Of a stretch of DNA of 64,000 nt, positions 1-9,579 are shown one piece after another. Under the pieces are notes generated by a model. That model saw nothing but the letters and a program-made list of their open reading frames with translations, had not been told where the DNA came from and did not search any database. The stretch is from Cellulomonas sp. NS3 (GTDB lineage: Bacteria > Actinomycetota > Actinomycetes > Actinomycetales > Cellulomonadaceae). The first letter of the stretch is position 1. Every line of letters begins with the position of its first letter. Made by a program: the position numbers and the translations under genes. The stretch spans positions 1,116,001 through 1,180,000 of the forward strand of contig NZ_CP103289.1 in the NCBI RefSeq assembly GCF_024757985.1, given 5' to 3'.

Positions 1-408
1 CGCCGGCACGTGGCCGAGATCCGCACGCCGGACGCCGCCGAGTACACGCTCGGCCAGGAGATCACCGCGGCGGCCTTCGAGGCCGGCACGAAGGTCGACG
101 TCATCGGCACCACCAAGGGCAAGGGCACCGCGGGCGTCATGAAGCGTCACGGCTTCCACGGCGTCTCGGCCTCCCACGGCTCGCACCGCAACCACCGCAA
201 GCCCGGCTCGATCGGTGGCGCCTCGACGCCGTCGCGCGTCTTCAAGGGCATGCGCATGGCCGGCCGCATGGGCGTCGACCGTCAGACGACCCAGAACCTC
301 ACCGTGCACGCGATCGACGCCGAGAGGGGCCTGGTGCTCGTCAAGGGCGCCGTTCCCGGCCCCAAGGGCGGCGTCGTCGTCGTGCGCTCCGCCGCGAAGG
401 GGGCATGA
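1..408 (+). CDS. rplC: 50S ribosomal protein L3, C-terminal part
   Basis: The window opens inside this gene. The frame is open from base 1 and gives the last 135 or so residues, so about the first third is missing (bacterial L3 is usually 205-220 aa). The Gly/His/Arg-rich loop with KRHGFHG and the segment [20 protein letters not shown] are L3 signatures; this loop reaches toward the peptidyl transferase centre and L3 is an early 50S assembly protein. The GTG at base 10 is an internal valine, not a start. It leads the S10-type operon seen here and ends 4 bases before rplD. Confidence 0.97.
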   Translation, partial: RRHVAEIRTPDAAEYTLGQEITAAAFEAGTKVDVIGTTKGKGTAGVMKRHGFHGVSASHGSHRNHRKPGSIGGASTPSRVFKGMRMAGRMGVDRQTTQNLTVHAIDAERGLVLVKGAVPGPKGGVVVVRSAAKGA

Positions 409-412
409 GCTC

Positions 413-1108
413 ATGTCTGAGACCCTCACCGTGGACGTCCTGAACGCCGACGGCAAGAAGGCCGGCACCGCCGACCTGCCCGCCGAGGTCTTCGACGTCC
501 AGACGAACGTCCCGCTGATCCACCAGGTCGTCGTCGCGCAGCTCGCTGCGGCGCGCCAGGGCACGCACTCCACGAAGACTCGTGGAGAGGTCCGTGGTGG
601 CGGCAAGAAGCCCTACAAGCAGAAGGGCACCGGCCGCGCCCGTCAGGGCTCGACCCGCGCCCCGCAGTTCGCCGGTGGTGGCGTCGTCCACGGCCCGCAG
701 CCGCGCGACTACTCCCAGCGGACCCCGAAGAAGATGAAGGCCGCGGCGCTCCGCGGTGCTCTCTCGGACCGCGCCCGCGCCGGTCGCGTGCACGTCGTCT
801 CCGGCTTCGCGCCGGGTGCCGCGCCGTCGACCAAGTCCGCCCTGCAGGTTCTCGCGAACCTCTCGGGCCGCAAGAACGTCCTCGTCGTGGTCGAGCGCCA
901 GGACGAGATCACCTGGAAGTCGCTGCGCAACGTCGAGCGGGTGCACCTGCTGGTCGCGGACCAGCTCAACACCTACGACGTGCTGATCTCGGACGACGTC
1001 GTCTTCACGCAGGGCGCGCTCGACGCGTTCCTCGCCGGCCCGGCCAAGGGCCGGGGCGCAACTGCGGTGGCCACGGAGTCCGAGGCTGCTGAGGAGGAGA
1101 CGAAGTGA
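413..1108 (+). CDS. rplD: 50S ribosomal protein L4
   Basis: L4 is a 231-aa 23S rRNA-binding protein that lines the polypeptide exit tunnel. The basic loop [19 protein letters not shown] (about residues 60-80) is the tunnel-lining extension typical of L4. The open frame runs upstream into rplC, but the ATG at 413 (MSETLTVDV) just after the rplC stop is the natural start. The last 20 residues are an acidic Glu/Ala tail. In E. coli L4 represses the S10 operon; whether it does so here cannot be judged because the operon leader lies outside the window. Confidence 0.97.
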   Translation: MSETLTVDVLNADGKKAGTADLPAEVFDVQTNVPLIHQVVVAQLAAARQGTHSTKTRGEVRGGGKKPYKQKGTGRARQGSTRAPQFAGGGVVHGPQPRDYSQRTPKKMKAAALRGALSDRARAGRVHVVSGFAPGAAPSTKSALQVLANLSGRKNVLVVVERQDEITWKSLRNVERVHLLVADQLNTYDVLISDDVVFTQGALDAFLAGPAKGRGATAVATESEAAEEETK

Positions 1109-1407
1109 CCGCCGTCGCCAAGGACCCCCGCGACATCCTGCTCGCTCCGGTCGTCTCGGAGAAGAGCTACGGGCTGCTCGACGAGGGCAAGTACACGTTC
1201 ATCGTGGACCCGCGCGCGAACAAGACCGAGATCAAGATCGCGATCGAGCAGATCTTCTCGGTCAAGGTCGCCTCGGTGAACACGATCAACCGCAAGGGCA
1301 AGGCGCGCCGCACGAAGTTCGGCATCGGGCGCCGCAAGGACACCAAGCGGGCGATCGTCACCCTTCGCGAGGGCACCATCGACATCTTCGGCGGACCGGT
1401 CGGCTGA
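1105..1407 (+). CDS. rplW: 50S ribosomal protein L23
   Basis: L23 (100 aa) sits at the exit-tunnel mouth and forms part of the docking site for trigger factor and SRP. It begins with [19 protein letters not shown] and ends with the GTIDIFGG-type tail normal for the family. The GTG start overlaps the rplD stop by four bases (GTGA), so translation is probably coupled. Confidence 0.97.
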   Translation: MTAVAKDPRDILLAPVVSEKSYGLLDEGKYTFIVDPRANKTEIKIAIEQIFSVKVASVNTINRKGKARRTKFGIGRRKDTKRAIVTLREGTIDIFGGPVG

Positions 1408-1441
1408 CGCCGTCCTGAGAGCAGATTGAGGACAGATCCCC

Positions 1442-2281
<840 letters not shown>

Positions 2282-2293
2282 TAGGAGCCTGAG

Positions 2294-2575
2294 ATGCCAC
2301 GCAGCCTGAAGAAGGGCCCGTTCGTCGACGGCCACCTGCAGAAGAAGGTCGACGTCCAGAACGAGAAGGGGACCAAGGCCGTCATCAAGACCTGGTCCCG
2401 CCGCTCGATGATCACGCCGGACTTCCTCGGCCACACGTTCGCGGTGCACGACGGCCGCAAGCACACGCCGGTGTTCGTCACGGAGTCGATGGTCGGGCAC
2501 AAGCTCGGCGAGTTCGCCCCCACGCGTACGTTCCGCGGCCACGAGAAGGACGACCGGAAGGGCCGTCGCCGCTGA
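2294..2575 (+). CDS. rpsS: 30S ribosomal protein S19
   Basis: S19 (93 aa) binds 16S rRNA in the head of the 30S subunit together with S13. [18 protein letters not shown] and the later HNGRKHVPVF-like segment (here [23 protein letters not shown], split over the family motif) identify it. It is preceded by AGGAGCCTGAG as ribosome binding site and lies 12 bases after rplB. Confidence 0.97.
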   Translation: MPRSLKKGPFVDGHLQKKVDVQNEKGTKAVIKTWSRRSMITPDFLGHTFAVHDGRKHTPVFVTESMVGHKLGEFAPTRTFRGHEKDDRKGRRR

Positions 2576-2630
2576 CCCCCGGGTCAGACAGGTGACGTCC
2601 TTGACGGCAGAGACAGAAGGCAGGACAGCA

Positions 2631-3002
2631 ATGGAAGCCAAGGCGAAGGCGCGGTTCGTCCGCGTCACGCCCCAGAAGGCCCGGCGCGTCGTGGACCTCA
2701 TCCGTGGCAAGCAGGCCGGCGAGGCCGTGGCGGTGCTGAAGTTCGCACCGCAGGCCGCGGGGGAGACCGTCCTCAAGGTGGTCGAGAGCGCGATCGCGAA
2801 CGCCCGTGAGGGTGCGAAGCGCGCGAACGAGCGTCTGGACGAGCAGGACCTCTACATCTCCGAGGTGTACGTCGACGAGGGCCCGACCCTCAAGCGGTTC
2901 CGCCCCCGGGCGCAGGGCCGTGCCAGCCAGATCCTCAAGCGCACGAGCCACATCACGGTCGTGGTCGCGGAGCGCGAGAGCACGAAGGGAAGGACCCGAT
3001 AG
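2631..3002 (+). CDS. rplV: 50S ribosomal protein L22
   Basis: L22 (123 aa from the chosen start) has a beta-hairpin that lines the exit tunnel. The frame is open from a GTG at 2592, but the ATG at 2631 gives the family-typical N-terminus [20 protein letters not shown] and has AGGCAGGACAGCA upstream as ribosome binding region. The C-terminal hairpin ends [14 protein letters not shown] as expected. The TAG stop shares its last base with the GTG of rpsC. Confidence 0.95.
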   Translation: MEAKAKARFVRVTPQKARRVVDLIRGKQAGEAVAVLKFAPQAAGETVLKVVESAIANAREGAKRANERLDEQDLYISEVYVDEGPTLKRFRPRAQGRASQILKRTSHITVVVAERESTKGRTR

Positions 3003-3844
3003 TGGGACAGAAGGTCAACCCGCTCGGGTATCGCCTGGGCATCACGACAGACCACCGTTCGCGCTGGTTCGCCGACTCCACCAAGCCGGGGCAGCGCTAC
3101 CGCGACTACGTCCGCGAGGACGTGCAGATCCGCAAGCTCATGAGCACGGGTCTGGAGCGCGCGGGCATCGCCAAGGTCGAGATCGAGCGCACGCGTGACC
3201 GCGTCCGCGTCGACATCCACACCGCCCGCCCGGGCATCGTCATCGGGCGTCGTGGCGCGGAGGCCGACCGCATCCGCGGCGAGCTCGAGAAGCTCACGGG
3301 CAAGCAGGTCCAGCTGAACATCCTCGAGGTCAAGAACGCCGAGATCGAGGCCCAGCTGGTCGCCCAGGGCATCGCCGAGCAGCTCGCGAGCCGTGTCTCG
3401 TTCCGCCGTGCCATGCGCAAGGGCATCCAGAGCGCCCAGCGCGCGGGTGCCAAGGGCATCCGGGTGCAGGTCTCCGGCCGCCTCGGTGGCGCGGAGATGA
3501 GCCGGACGGAGTTCTACCGCGAGGGTCGTGTGCCGCTGCACACGCTGCGCGCGAACATCGACTACGGCTTCTTCGAGGCCCGCACGACCTTCGGGCGCAT
3601 CGGCGTCAAGGTCTGGGTCTACAAGGGCGACATGACGGAGAAGGAGTTCGCCCGCGAGCAGGCGACCCAGGCTCCGCGCCCGGCCCGTGGCCCGCGTCAG
3701 GACCGTGGCGGAGAGCGTCCGGCCCGTGGCGGGGCGCCGCGTCGCAACGACCGCACCGAGGCTCCGGCCGAGGCCGCGGCCGAGGCCCCGGCAGCAGCGA
3801 CCGAGTCGGCCGCTCCTGCTCCTGAGTCCGGAACGGAGGCCTGA
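3002..3844 (+). CDS. rpsC: 30S ribosomal protein S3 with Ala/Glu-rich tail
   Basis: S3 (280 aa) lies at the mRNA entry site and has helicase-related roles. The KH domain RNA-binding signature ([18 protein letters not shown]) sits at about residues 76-93. Residues after about 218 form a low-complexity Arg/Gly then Ala/Glu/Pro tail (roughly 60 residues) beyond the compact core found in many bacteria. The GTG start overlaps the rplV stop by one base. Confidence 0.97.
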   Translation: MGQKVNPLGYRLGITTDHRSRWFADSTKPGQRYRDYVREDVQIRKLMSTGLERAGIAKVEIERTRDRVRVDIHTARPGIVIGRRGAEADRIRGELEKLTGKQVQLNILEVKNAEIEAQLVAQGIAEQLASRVSFRRAMRKGIQSAQRAGAKGIRVQVSGRLGGAEMSRTEFYREGRVPLHTLRANIDYGFFEARTTFGRIGVKVWVYKGDMTEKEFAREQATQAPRPARGPRQDRGGERPARGGAPRRNDRTEAPAEAAAEAPAAATESAAPAPESGTEA

Positions 3845-3847
3845 GCC

Positions 3848-4264
3848 GTGCTGATCCCGCGCAGGCTGAAGCACCGCAAGCAGCACCACCCGGGGCGCTC
3901 CGGCGCCGCGACCGGTGGTACGTCGATCTCGTTCGGTGAGTACGGCATCCAGGCTCTCGAGCCCGCCTACGTCACGAACCGGCAGATCGAGGCTGCTCGT
4001 ATCGCGATGACCCGCCACATCAAGCGTGGCGGCAAGGTCTGGATCAACATCTACCCGGACCGTCCGCTCACGAAGAAGCCCGCCGAGACCCGCATGGGTT
4101 CCGGCAAGGGCTCGCCCGAGTGGTGGATCGCCAACGTCAAGCCCGGTCGAGTTCTCTTCGAGCTCGCCGGCGTCCCGGAGCCGCTGGCTCGCGAGGCCAT
4201 GCGCCGCGCGCAGCACAAGCTCCCGATGAAGACCCGTTTCGTGGTTCGCGAGGGTGGTAACTGA
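3848..4264 (+). CDS. rplP: 50S ribosomal protein L16
   Basis: L16 (138 aa) organises the 50S A-site region. [19 protein letters not shown] and the segment [20 protein letters not shown] are standard. It starts with GTG three bases after the rpsC stop, and its TGA shares one base with the ATG of rpmC. Confidence 0.97.
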   Translation: MLIPRRLKHRKQHHPGRSGAATGGTSISFGEYGIQALEPAYVTNRQIEAARIAMTRHIKRGGKVWINIYPDRPLTKKPAETRMGSGKGSPEWWIANVKPGRVLFELAGVPEPLAREAMRRAQHKLPMKTRFVVREGGN

Positions 4265-4503
4265 TGGCTATCGGAACCAAGGACCTGGCTCCCAGCGAGC
4301 TGGACGCCTTCGACGACGAGCGCCTGGTCGCCGAGCTGAAGAAGGCCAAGGAGGAGCTGTTCAACCTCCGCTTCCAGTCGGCGACGGGCCAGCTCGAGAG
4401 CCACGGGCGGCTCAAGGCCGTGCGCCGCGACATCGCCCGGATCTACACGATCCTGCGCGAGCGCGAGCTCGGAATCCGTACCGCCCCGAGCGCGAGCGAG
4501 TGA
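4264..4503 (+). CDS. rpmC: 50S ribosomal protein L29
   Basis: L29 (79 aa) is a two-helix protein next to L23 at the tunnel exit. The helical pair [20 protein letters not shown] plus [19 protein letters not shown] is diagnostic. A slightly long N-terminal lead ([12 protein letters not shown]) replaces the shorter form of enteric bacteria. It is translationally coupled to rplP. Confidence 0.96.
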   Translation: MAIGTKDLAPSELDAFDDERLVAELKKAKEELFNLRFQSATGQLESHGRLKAVRRDIARIYTILRERELGIRTAPSASE

Positions 4504-4510
4504 GGTCACG

Positions 4511-4831
4511 ATGAGCGCGAAGACTGACGACAAGGCAACGGCCTCCTCGGCTGCCGAGGAGACCACCGTCGCCGCTGCCGCCCGTGCGGACCGCAAGGTC
4601 CGCCGCGGGTACGTGGTGAGCGACAAGATGGAGAAGACCGTCGTGGTGGAGGTCGAGGACCGGGTCAAGCACCCGCTCTACGGCAAGGTCATCCGGCGCA
4701 CGAGCAAGGTCAAGGCGCACGACGAGGCCGGCACCGCCGGCGTCGGCGACCTCGTCCTGATCATGGAGACGCGTCCCCTCTCGGCCACCAAGCGGTTCCG
4801 CCTGGTGGAGATCCTCGAGAAGGCCAAGTAG
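4511..4831 (+). CDS. rpsQ: 30S ribosomal protein S17 with N-terminal extension
   Basis: S17 (106 aa) is a primary 16S rRNA-binding protein of the OB-fold type. The core starts at about residue 30 ([20 protein letters not shown]) and ends with [15 protein letters not shown]. The first 30 residues (Thr/Ala/Glu-rich) are an extension not needed for the fold. It is the last gene of the S10 block; a strong hairpin follows it. Confidence 0.96.
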   Translation: MSAKTDDKATASSAAEETTVAAAARADRKVRRGYVVSDKMEKTVVVEVEDRVKHPLYGKVIRRTSKVKAHDEAGTAGVGDLVLIMETRPLSATKRFRLVEILEKAK

Positions 4832-4860
4832 TCCCCCGCAGTACTCAAGGTTGCCCACGG

Positions 4861-4888
4861 GCTCCGGCCGAGACACCTCGGCCGGAGC
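4861..4888 (+). terminator. Perfect 12-bp hairpin between the S10 and spc blocks
   Basis: Arms GCTCCGGCCGAG and CTCGGCCGGAGC are perfectly complementary and enclose a 4-base ACAC loop. No T-run follows. It lies between rpsQ and rplN, where many genomes have an operon boundary, so it may be a terminator, attenuator or RNA-processing site. Confidence 0.6.
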
Positions 4889-4964
4889 GACGTGTGCACG
4901 ACGGCAACGACACGTTCGGCCAGGCTCGCCCCGCGAGAACCGGCAGACGACAGGAGTTCAGTAG

Positions 4965-5333
4965 ATGATTCAGCAGGAGTCCCGACTTCGGGTCGCCGAC
5001 AACACGGGTGCCAAGGAGATTCTGTGCATCCGCGTCCTCGGTGGCTCCGGGCGTCGCTACGCCGGCATCGGTGACGTGATCGTCGCGACGGTCAAGGACG
5101 CGATCCCCGGTGGCAACGTCAAGAAGGGCGACGTCGTCAAGGCGGTCATCGTCCGCACCCGCAAGGAGCGTCGGCGTCCCGACGGCTCGTACATCAAGTT
5201 CGACGAGAACGCGGCCGTGATCCTCAAGAACGACGGTGAGCCTCGTGGCACGCGCATCTTCGGCCCCGTGGGCCGGGAGCTGCGTGACAAGAAGTTCATG
5301 AAGATCATCTCGCTGGCTCCGGAGGTGCTCTGA
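4965..5333 (+). CDS. rplN: 50S ribosomal protein L14
   Basis: L14 (122 aa) forms an intersubunit bridge with 16S rRNA and is the target of the silencing factor Rsf[21 protein letters not shown] is the standard start and [13 protein letters not shown] the standard end. It opens the spc block, after a 133-base gap and an ACAGGAG ribosome binding site. Confidence 0.98.
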   Translation: MIQQESRLRVADNTGAKEILCIRVLGGSGRRYAGIGDVIVATVKDAIPGGNVKKGDVVKAVIVRTRKERRRPDGSYIKFDENAAVILKNDGEPRGTRIFGPVGRELRDKKFMKIISLAPEVL

Positions 5334-5335
5334 CC

Positions 5336-5677
5336 ATGGCGAAGATCAAGAAGGGCGACCTCGTCGTCGTCATCTCGGGCCGTGACAAGGGCCAGCAGGG
5401 CCGCGTGCTCGAGGTCCTGACGGAGACGCAGCGCGTCGTCGTCGAGGGCGTGCAGCGCGTGACCAAGCACACCAAGGCCGGCCAGTCGGCGCGCGGCACC
5501 CGCACGGGTGGCATCGAGACCGTCGAGGCCCCCATCCACATCAGCAACGTGATGCTGGTGGACCCGGAGACCAAGAAGGGCACCCGGGTCGGCTACCGCA
5601 CCGAGCAGGTCGAGCGCGACGGCCGCACCCGCAACGTCCGGGTCCGCGTCGCCAAGCGCTCCGGTAAGGACATCTGA
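5336..5677 (+). CDS. rplX: 50S ribosomal protein L24
   Basis: L24 (113 aa) is an assembly initiator of the 50S subunit. The KOW motif is seen at about residues 4-30 ([20 protein letters not shown]). It lies 2 bases after rplN, and its stop overlaps the first base of rplE. Confidence 0.97.
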   Translation: MAKIKKGDLVVVISGRDKGQQGRVLEVLTETQRVVVEGVQRVTKHTKAGQSARGTRTGGIETVEAPIHISNVMLVDPETKKGTRVGYRTEQVERDGRTRNVRVRVAKRSGKDI

Positions 5678-6261
5678 TGACCGCGATCGACGACACCACC
5701 ACGCCGGACGCGCCGCTCAAGCCGCGTCTCAAGTCGCGCTACGCCGAGGAGATCGTCCCGGCGCTGCGCGAGGAGTTCAACCACGTCAACGTCAACCAGG
5801 TCGCGCGGATCGTCAAGGTCGTCGTGAACATGGGTGTCGGTGACGCCGCCAAGGACTCCAAGCTCATCGAGGGCGCGATCCGCGACCTGACCCTCATCAC
5901 GGGTCAGAAGCCGCAGGTCACGAAGGCTCGCAAGTCCATCGCCCAGTTCAAGCTGCGTGAGGGCATGCCGATCGGCGCGCACGTCACGCTGCGGGGCGAC
6001 CGGGCCTGGGAGTTCCTCGACCGCCTGCTCTCGACCGCTCTTCCGCGCATCCGCGACTTCCGCGGGCTGTCGCCGAAGCAGTTCGACGGGCACGGCAACT
6101 ACACGTTCGGTCTCACGGAGCAGTCCATGTTCCACGAGATCGACCAGGACAAGATCGACCGCGTGCGCGGCATGGACATCACGATCGTGACGACCGCCTC
6201 GACCGACGACGAGGGCCGCTCGCTGCTGAAGCGTCTCGGCTTCCCCTTCAAGGAGGACTGA
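5677..6261 (+). CDS. rplE: 50S ribosomal protein L5
   Basis: L5 (194 aa) binds 5S rRNA in the central protuberance. Conserved segments are [10 protein letters not shown] (about residues 48-57), [20 protein letters not shown] and [20 protein letters not shown]. The first 20 residues, ending [14 protein letters not shown], are a short extension common in actinobacteria. Confidence 0.98.
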   Translation: MTAIDDTTTPDAPLKPRLKSRYAEEIVPALREEFNHVNVNQVARIVKVVVNMGVGDAAKDSKLIEGAIRDLTLITGQKPQVTKARKSIAQFKLREGMPIGAHVTLRGDRAWEFLDRLLSTALPRIRDFRGLSPKQFDGHGNYTFGLTEQSMFHEIDQDKIDRVRGMDITIVTTASTDDEGRSLLKRLGFPFKED

Positions 6262-6262
6262 C

Positions 6263-6448
6263 ATGGCGAAGACCGCCCTGGTCAACAAGGCCGCCGGGAC
6301 CCCCAAGTTCAAGGTGCGCGGCTACACCCGGTGCCAGCGGTGCGGACGTCCGCACAGCGTGTACCGCAAGTTCGGCCTCTGCCGCATCTGCGTCCGTGAG
6401 ATGGCGCACCGCGGCGAGCTCCCCGGGCTCACCAAGAGCTCCTGGTAA
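6263..6448 (+). CDS. rpsZ: 30S ribosomal protein S14, zinc-binding form
   Basis: S14 type Z (61 aa) sits in the 30S head. Cys24, Cys27, Cys40 and Cys43 form two CxxC pairs that bind zinc, so this is the C+ paralogue. Many actinobacteria also keep a zinc-free S14 elsewhere that is induced on zinc starvation; it is not in this window. It is followed by a strong hairpin before rpsH. Confidence 0.97.
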   Translation: MAKTALVNKAAGTPKFKVRGYTRCQRCGRPHSVYRKFGLCRICVREMAHRGELPGLTKSSW

Positions 6449-6474
6449 AACCACTACGCCGAAGGTCTGTGCCC

Positions 6475-6502
6475 CGGTGGTGCGGCGCGAGCCGCACCAC
6501 CG
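6475..6502 (+). other. Perfect 12-bp hairpin with GCGA loop upstream of rpsH
   Basis: Arms CGGTGGTGCGGC and GCCGCACCACCG are perfectly complementary and close a GCGA loop of the stable GNRA class. It lies in the 88-base gap between rpsZ and rpsH. No T-run follows, so an RNA regulatory or processing element is as likely as a terminator. Confidence 0.55.
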
Positions 6503-6536
6503 TGCAGATACCCCGGCGAGGAAGGGCTGACGCCCC

Positions 6537-6935
6537 ATGACGATGACCGACCCGATCGCAGACTTCCTGACGCGTCTGCGCAACGCGAACTCCGCGCACC
6601 ACGACTCGGTCTCGATGCCGTTCTCGAAGCTGAAGTCGCACATCGCGGAGATCCTTCAGGCCGAGGGCTACATCGCCGGCTGGAAGGTCGAGGACGCGCC
6701 CGTGGGCAAGTACCTCGTGATCGAGCTCAAGTACGGCCCGAACCGCGAGCGCTCGCTCGCCGGCATCAAGCGCGTGTCCAAGCCGGGCCTGCGCGTGTAC
6801 GCCAAGTCGACCAACCTGCCCAAGGTGCTCGGCGGCCTCGGCGTGGCGATCCTGTCCACGTCCTCCGGTCTCCTCACCGACAAGCAGGCCGCCAAGAAGG
6901 GCGTGGGTGGGGAAGTCCTCGCCTACGTCTGGTAA
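6537..6935 (+). CDS. rpsH: 30S ribosomal protein S8
   Basis: S8 (132 aa) binds the central domain of 16S rRNA and in E. coli represses the spc operon. [18 protein letters not shown] and the C-terminal segment GGEVLAYVW are typical. The GC-rich leader before it carries a strong hairpin, and GAGGAAGGG serves as ribosome binding region. Confidence 0.98.
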   Translation: MTMTDPIADFLTRLRNANSAHHDSVSMPFSKLKSHIAEILQAEGYIAGWKVEDAPVGKYLVIELKYGPNRERSLAGIKRVSKPGLRVYAKSTNLPKVLGGLGVAILSTSSGLLTDKQAAKKGVGGEVLAYVW

Positions 6936-6959
6936 GTCCGAGACGGAAAGGAGCTAGCC

Positions 6960-7499
6960 ATGTCTCGTATCGGCAGAGTCCCCGTCCCGGTCCCCTCCGG
7001 CGTCGAGGTCACCATCGACGGCGCCGTCGTGACGGTCAAGGGCCCCAAGGGCACCCTGGCGCACACGATCGCGTCCCCCATCGAGGTCGCACGTGACGAC
7101 GCGGGTGCGCTCGTGGTCACGCGTCCCAACGACGAGCGGAACTCGCGCTCGCTGCACGGCCTGACCCGCACGCTGCTCGCCAACCTCGTGACCGGTGTGA
7201 CCACCGGCTACGAGAAGAAGCTCGAGATCGTCGGCACCGGTTACCGCGTCGCGGCCAAGGACGGCGGGCTCGAGTTCGCGCTCGGCTTCAGCCACCCGGT
7301 CGCCGTCACGCCGCCGGAGGGCATCACCTTCACGGTGGAGTCCCCGACGAAGTTCTCGGTCGTCGGCATCGACAAGCAGCAGGTCGGCGAGGTCGCCGCG
7401 AACATCCGCAAGATCCGCAAGCCCGAGCCGTACAAGGGCAAGGGCGTGCGCTACGCCGGCGAGAACGTCCGCCGCAAGGTCGGAAAGGCTGGTAAGTAA
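6960..7499 (+). CDS. rplF: 50S ribosomal protein L6
   Basis: L6 (179 aa) binds near the GTPase-associated centre and the sarcin-ricin loop. [17 protein letters not shown] begins the first of two repeated domains, and the C-terminal signature [18 protein letters not shown] is intact. A good Shine-Dalgarno sequence (GAAAGGAG) lies before it. Confidence 0.98.
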   Translation: MSRIGRVPVPVPSGVEVTIDGAVVTVKGPKGTLAHTIASPIEVARDDAGALVVTRPNDERNSRSLHGLTRTLLANLVTGVTTGYEKKLEIVGTGYRVAAKDGGLEFALGFSHPVAVTPPEGITFTVESPTKFSVVGIDKQQVGEVAANIRKIRKPEPYKGKGVRYAGENVRRKVGKAGK

Positions 7500-7502
7500 G
7501 CC

Positions 7503-7874
7503 ATGGCCATCGGGATCAGGGGCAAGGGCAAGGCGATCGCGCGTACGCGCCGTCACCTGCGGCTCCGCAAGAAGATCAGTGGTTCGACCGCCCGTCCGCG
7601 TCTCGTCGTGACCCGGTCCGCCCGGCACATCACGGCGCAGGTCGTCGACGACAGCGTCGGTCGCACCCTCGCGTCGGCGTCGACCCTCGAGTCGGACCTG
7701 CGAGCACTGGGCGACGACAAGACGGCCAAGGCGCGCAAGGTTGGCGAGCTCGTCGCCGAGCGCGCGAAGGCCGCCGGCATCGACGCGGTGGTCTTCGACC
7801 GCGGCGGCAACAAGTACCACGGTCGTGTGGCAGCAGTCGCCGACGGGGCCCGCGAAGGCGGTCTGGCCCTGTGA
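7503..7874 (+). CDS. rplR: 50S ribosomal protein L18
   Basis: L18 (123 aa) binds 5S rRNA with L5. The basic N-terminus ([20 protein letters not shown]) and the C-terminal [20 protein letters not shown] are the family signatures. It follows rplF by 3 bases. Confidence 0.97.
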   Translation: MAIGIRGKGKAIARTRRHLRLRKKISGSTARPRLVVTRSARHITAQVVDDSVGRTLASASTLESDLRALGDDKTAKARKVGELVAERAKAAGIDAVVFDRGGNKYHGRVAAVADGAREGGLAL

Positions 7875-7914
7875 CGACGACCACCGACTCCGCATCGAAG
7901 AAGAGGACTCACTG

Positions 7915-8562
7915 ATGGCTGCTCCTCAGCGCAGCAACACCGGCGGCGCGCCCCAGGGCGCGGCCGGCGGCGGCGACCGTCGTGACGGCGGTCGTCGTGA
8001 CGGCGGCGGGCGTCGTGGCGACGCCGCAGAGAAGAGCGCCTTCGTCGAGCGCGTCGTGACGATCAACCGCGTGGCCAAGGTCGTCAAGGGTGGCCGCCGG
8101 TTCAGCTTCACCGCGCTCGTCGTGGTGGGCGACGGTGACGGCACGGTCGGCGTCGGCTACGGGAAGGCCAAGGAGGTGCCCGCCGCGATCGCGAAGGGTG
8201 TCGAGGAGGCCAAGAAGAACTTCTTCAAGGTCCCGCGCATCCAGGGCACCATCCCGCACCCCATCCAGGGTGAGGCCGCGGCCGGTGTCGTCTTCCTGCG
8301 TCCGGCGTCGCCGGGTACCGGTGTGATCGCCGGTGGTCCGGTGCGCGCCGTGCTCGAGTGCGCCGGCATCCACGACGTCCTGAGCAAGTCGCTCGGCTCG
8401 TCGAACGCGATCAACATCGTGCACGCGACGGTCGCGGCCCTCCGTGGCCTCGAGCAGCCCGAGGCCGTGGCGGCTCGCCGTGGCCTGCCGCTCGAGCACG
8501 TCGCCCCGGCCCCGCTGCTGCGGGCGCAGGCGGCGGGCATCGCTGCGAAGGTGGGTGCGTGA
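7915..8562 (+). CDS. rpsE: 30S ribosomal protein S5
   Basis: S5 (215 aa) is an accuracy protein of the 30S body. The dsRBD-like N-domain ([20 protein letters not shown]) begins at about residue 42 and the [15 protein letters not shown] segment is conserved. The frame is open further upstream, but ATG 7915 is the sensible start. The first 40 residues are a Gly/Arg-rich extension ([15 protein letters not shown]). The stop overlaps rpmD by one base. Confidence 0.97.
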   Translation: MAAPQRSNTGGAPQGAAGGGDRRDGGRRDGGGRRGDAAEKSAFVERVVTINRVAKVVKGGRRFSFTALVVVGDGDGTVGVGYGKAKEVPAAIAKGVEEAKKNFFKVPRIQGTIPHPIQGEAAAGVVFLRPASPGTGVIAGGPVRAVLECAGIHDVLSKSLGSSNAINIVHATVAALRGLEQPEAVAARRGLPLEHVAPAPLLRAQAAGIAAKVGA

Positions 8563-8744
8563 TGGCCCGTCTCAAGGTGACCCAGACCAAGTCCGCCATC
8601 GGCGGACGGCAGAACCAGCGCGACACGCTGCGCACCCTGGGCCTCAAGCGGATCGGCGACGTCGTCGTCAAGGAGGACCGTCCTGAGATCCGCGGCATGG
8701 TCTCCACGGTGACGCACCTCGTCGCTGTCGAGGAGGTCGAGTGA
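8562..8744 (+). CDS. rpmD: 50S ribosomal protein L30
   Basis: L30 (60 aa) is a small alpha/beta protein; [20 protein letters not shown] and [13 protein letters not shown] identify it. The open frame extends upstream inside rpsE, but the ATG at 8562, overlapping the rpsE stop, gives the normal family length. Its TGA overlaps the ATG of rplO by one base. Confidence 0.97.
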   Translation: MARLKVTQTKSAIGGRQNQRDTLRTLGLKRIGDVVVKEDRPEIRGMVSTVTHLVAVEEVE

Positions 8745-9391
8745 TGGCTGACGACAAGAAGGCCACGGACGACGCCGAGGTGACCACCCCGGCGAAGAAG
8801 GCCCCGGCCAAGAAGGCGGCGGCCAAGAAGGCTCCGGCCGAGACGGCCGCGACCACGGAGTCCGCCGCGGAGGCGCCCAAGGTCGCGACCACGAAGGCCG
8901 CGGCGAAGCCTGCCGCGACGAAGGCCGTCGCCGAGGAGCAGGGCGCGGGCGGCACGCTGCGCGTGCACCACCTGCGTCCGGCGCCGGGCGCCAAGACCGC
9001 CAAGACCCGCGTGGGTCGTGGTGAGGCGTCCAAGGGCAAGACGGCCGGTCGTGGTACCAAGGGCACGAAGGCCCGCTACCAGGTGCCGGACCGGTTCGAG
9101 GGCGGGCAGATGCCGCTGCACATGCGGCTGCCCAAGCTCCGCGGCTTCCGCAACCCGTTCCGCGTCGAGTACCAGGTCGTGAACCTGGACAAGCTCTCGG
9201 CGCTGTACCCGAGCGGTGGTGACGTCACGGTCGAGGACCTCGTCGCCAAGGGGGCCGTCCGCAAGGGCGCCCCGGTGAAGGTGCTCGGCACGGGCGAGCT
9301 GACGGTGAAGCTGTCGGTCGCCGTGGACGCCTACTCGTCGTCGGCCAAGGACAAGATCCTGGCTGCCGGCGGGAGCGTCGCGCAGGACTGA
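8744..9391 (+). CDS. rplO: 50S ribosomal protein L15 with histone-H1-like N-terminal extension
   Basis: L15 is a late 50S assembly protein. The normal L15 core starts only at about residue 69 ([20 protein letters not shown]). The preceding part is Lys/Ala/Thr/Glu-rich with [15 protein letters not shown]-type repeats resembling histone H1 or HU tails, making the protein 215 aa instead of about 145-150. The ATG at 8744 overlaps the rpmD stop; a GTG one codon upstream (8741) is a possible alternative. It ends the spc block; a terminator follows. Confidence 0.96.
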   Translation: MADDKKATDDAEVTTPAKKAPAKKAAAKKAPAETAATTESAAEAPKVATTKAAAKPAATKAVAEEQGAGGTLRVHHLRPAPGAKTAKTRVGRGEASKGKTAGRGTKGTKARYQVPDRFEGGQMPLHMRLPKLRGFRNPFRVEYQVVNLDKLSALYPSGGDVTVEDLVAKGAVRKGAPVKVLGTGELTVKLSVAVDAYSSSAKDKILAAGGSVAQD

Positions 9392-9398
9392 TCGCAGG

Positions 9399-9434
9399 AC
9401 GGGGTCGGCAGGGCACTGCTCCTGCCGGCCCCGT
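9399..9434 (+). terminator. Intrinsic-type terminator after rplO
   Basis: Arms ACGGGGTCGGCAGG (9399-9412) and CCTGCCGGCCCCGT (9421-9434) form a 14-bp stem with one G-U pair and an 8-base loop. A pyrimidine-rich stretch (TCTCGCATCTT) follows. It separates the ribosomal genes from secY. Confidence 0.75.
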
Positions 9435-9458
9435 TCTCGCATCTTGGCGGATGTCCGT

Positions 9459-9464
9459 TAAGGT
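9459..9464 (+). promoter_or_regulatory. Possible -10 element of the secY-adk-map unit
   Basis: TAAGGT lies just after the rplO terminator and about 115 bases before secY. No good -35 element stands 17 bases upstream, so this is tentative. Confidence 0.35.
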
Positions 9465-9579
9465 GCCCGGGGTTGCTCAGCGTCGCGCCACACGGTGGTA
9501 GCGGTGCCAGAGGGCCCATCGGAGACGACCGGATCGGCCCGGCCGTACGACACACCGCCACGGCGGAGCAGGAGGACAG

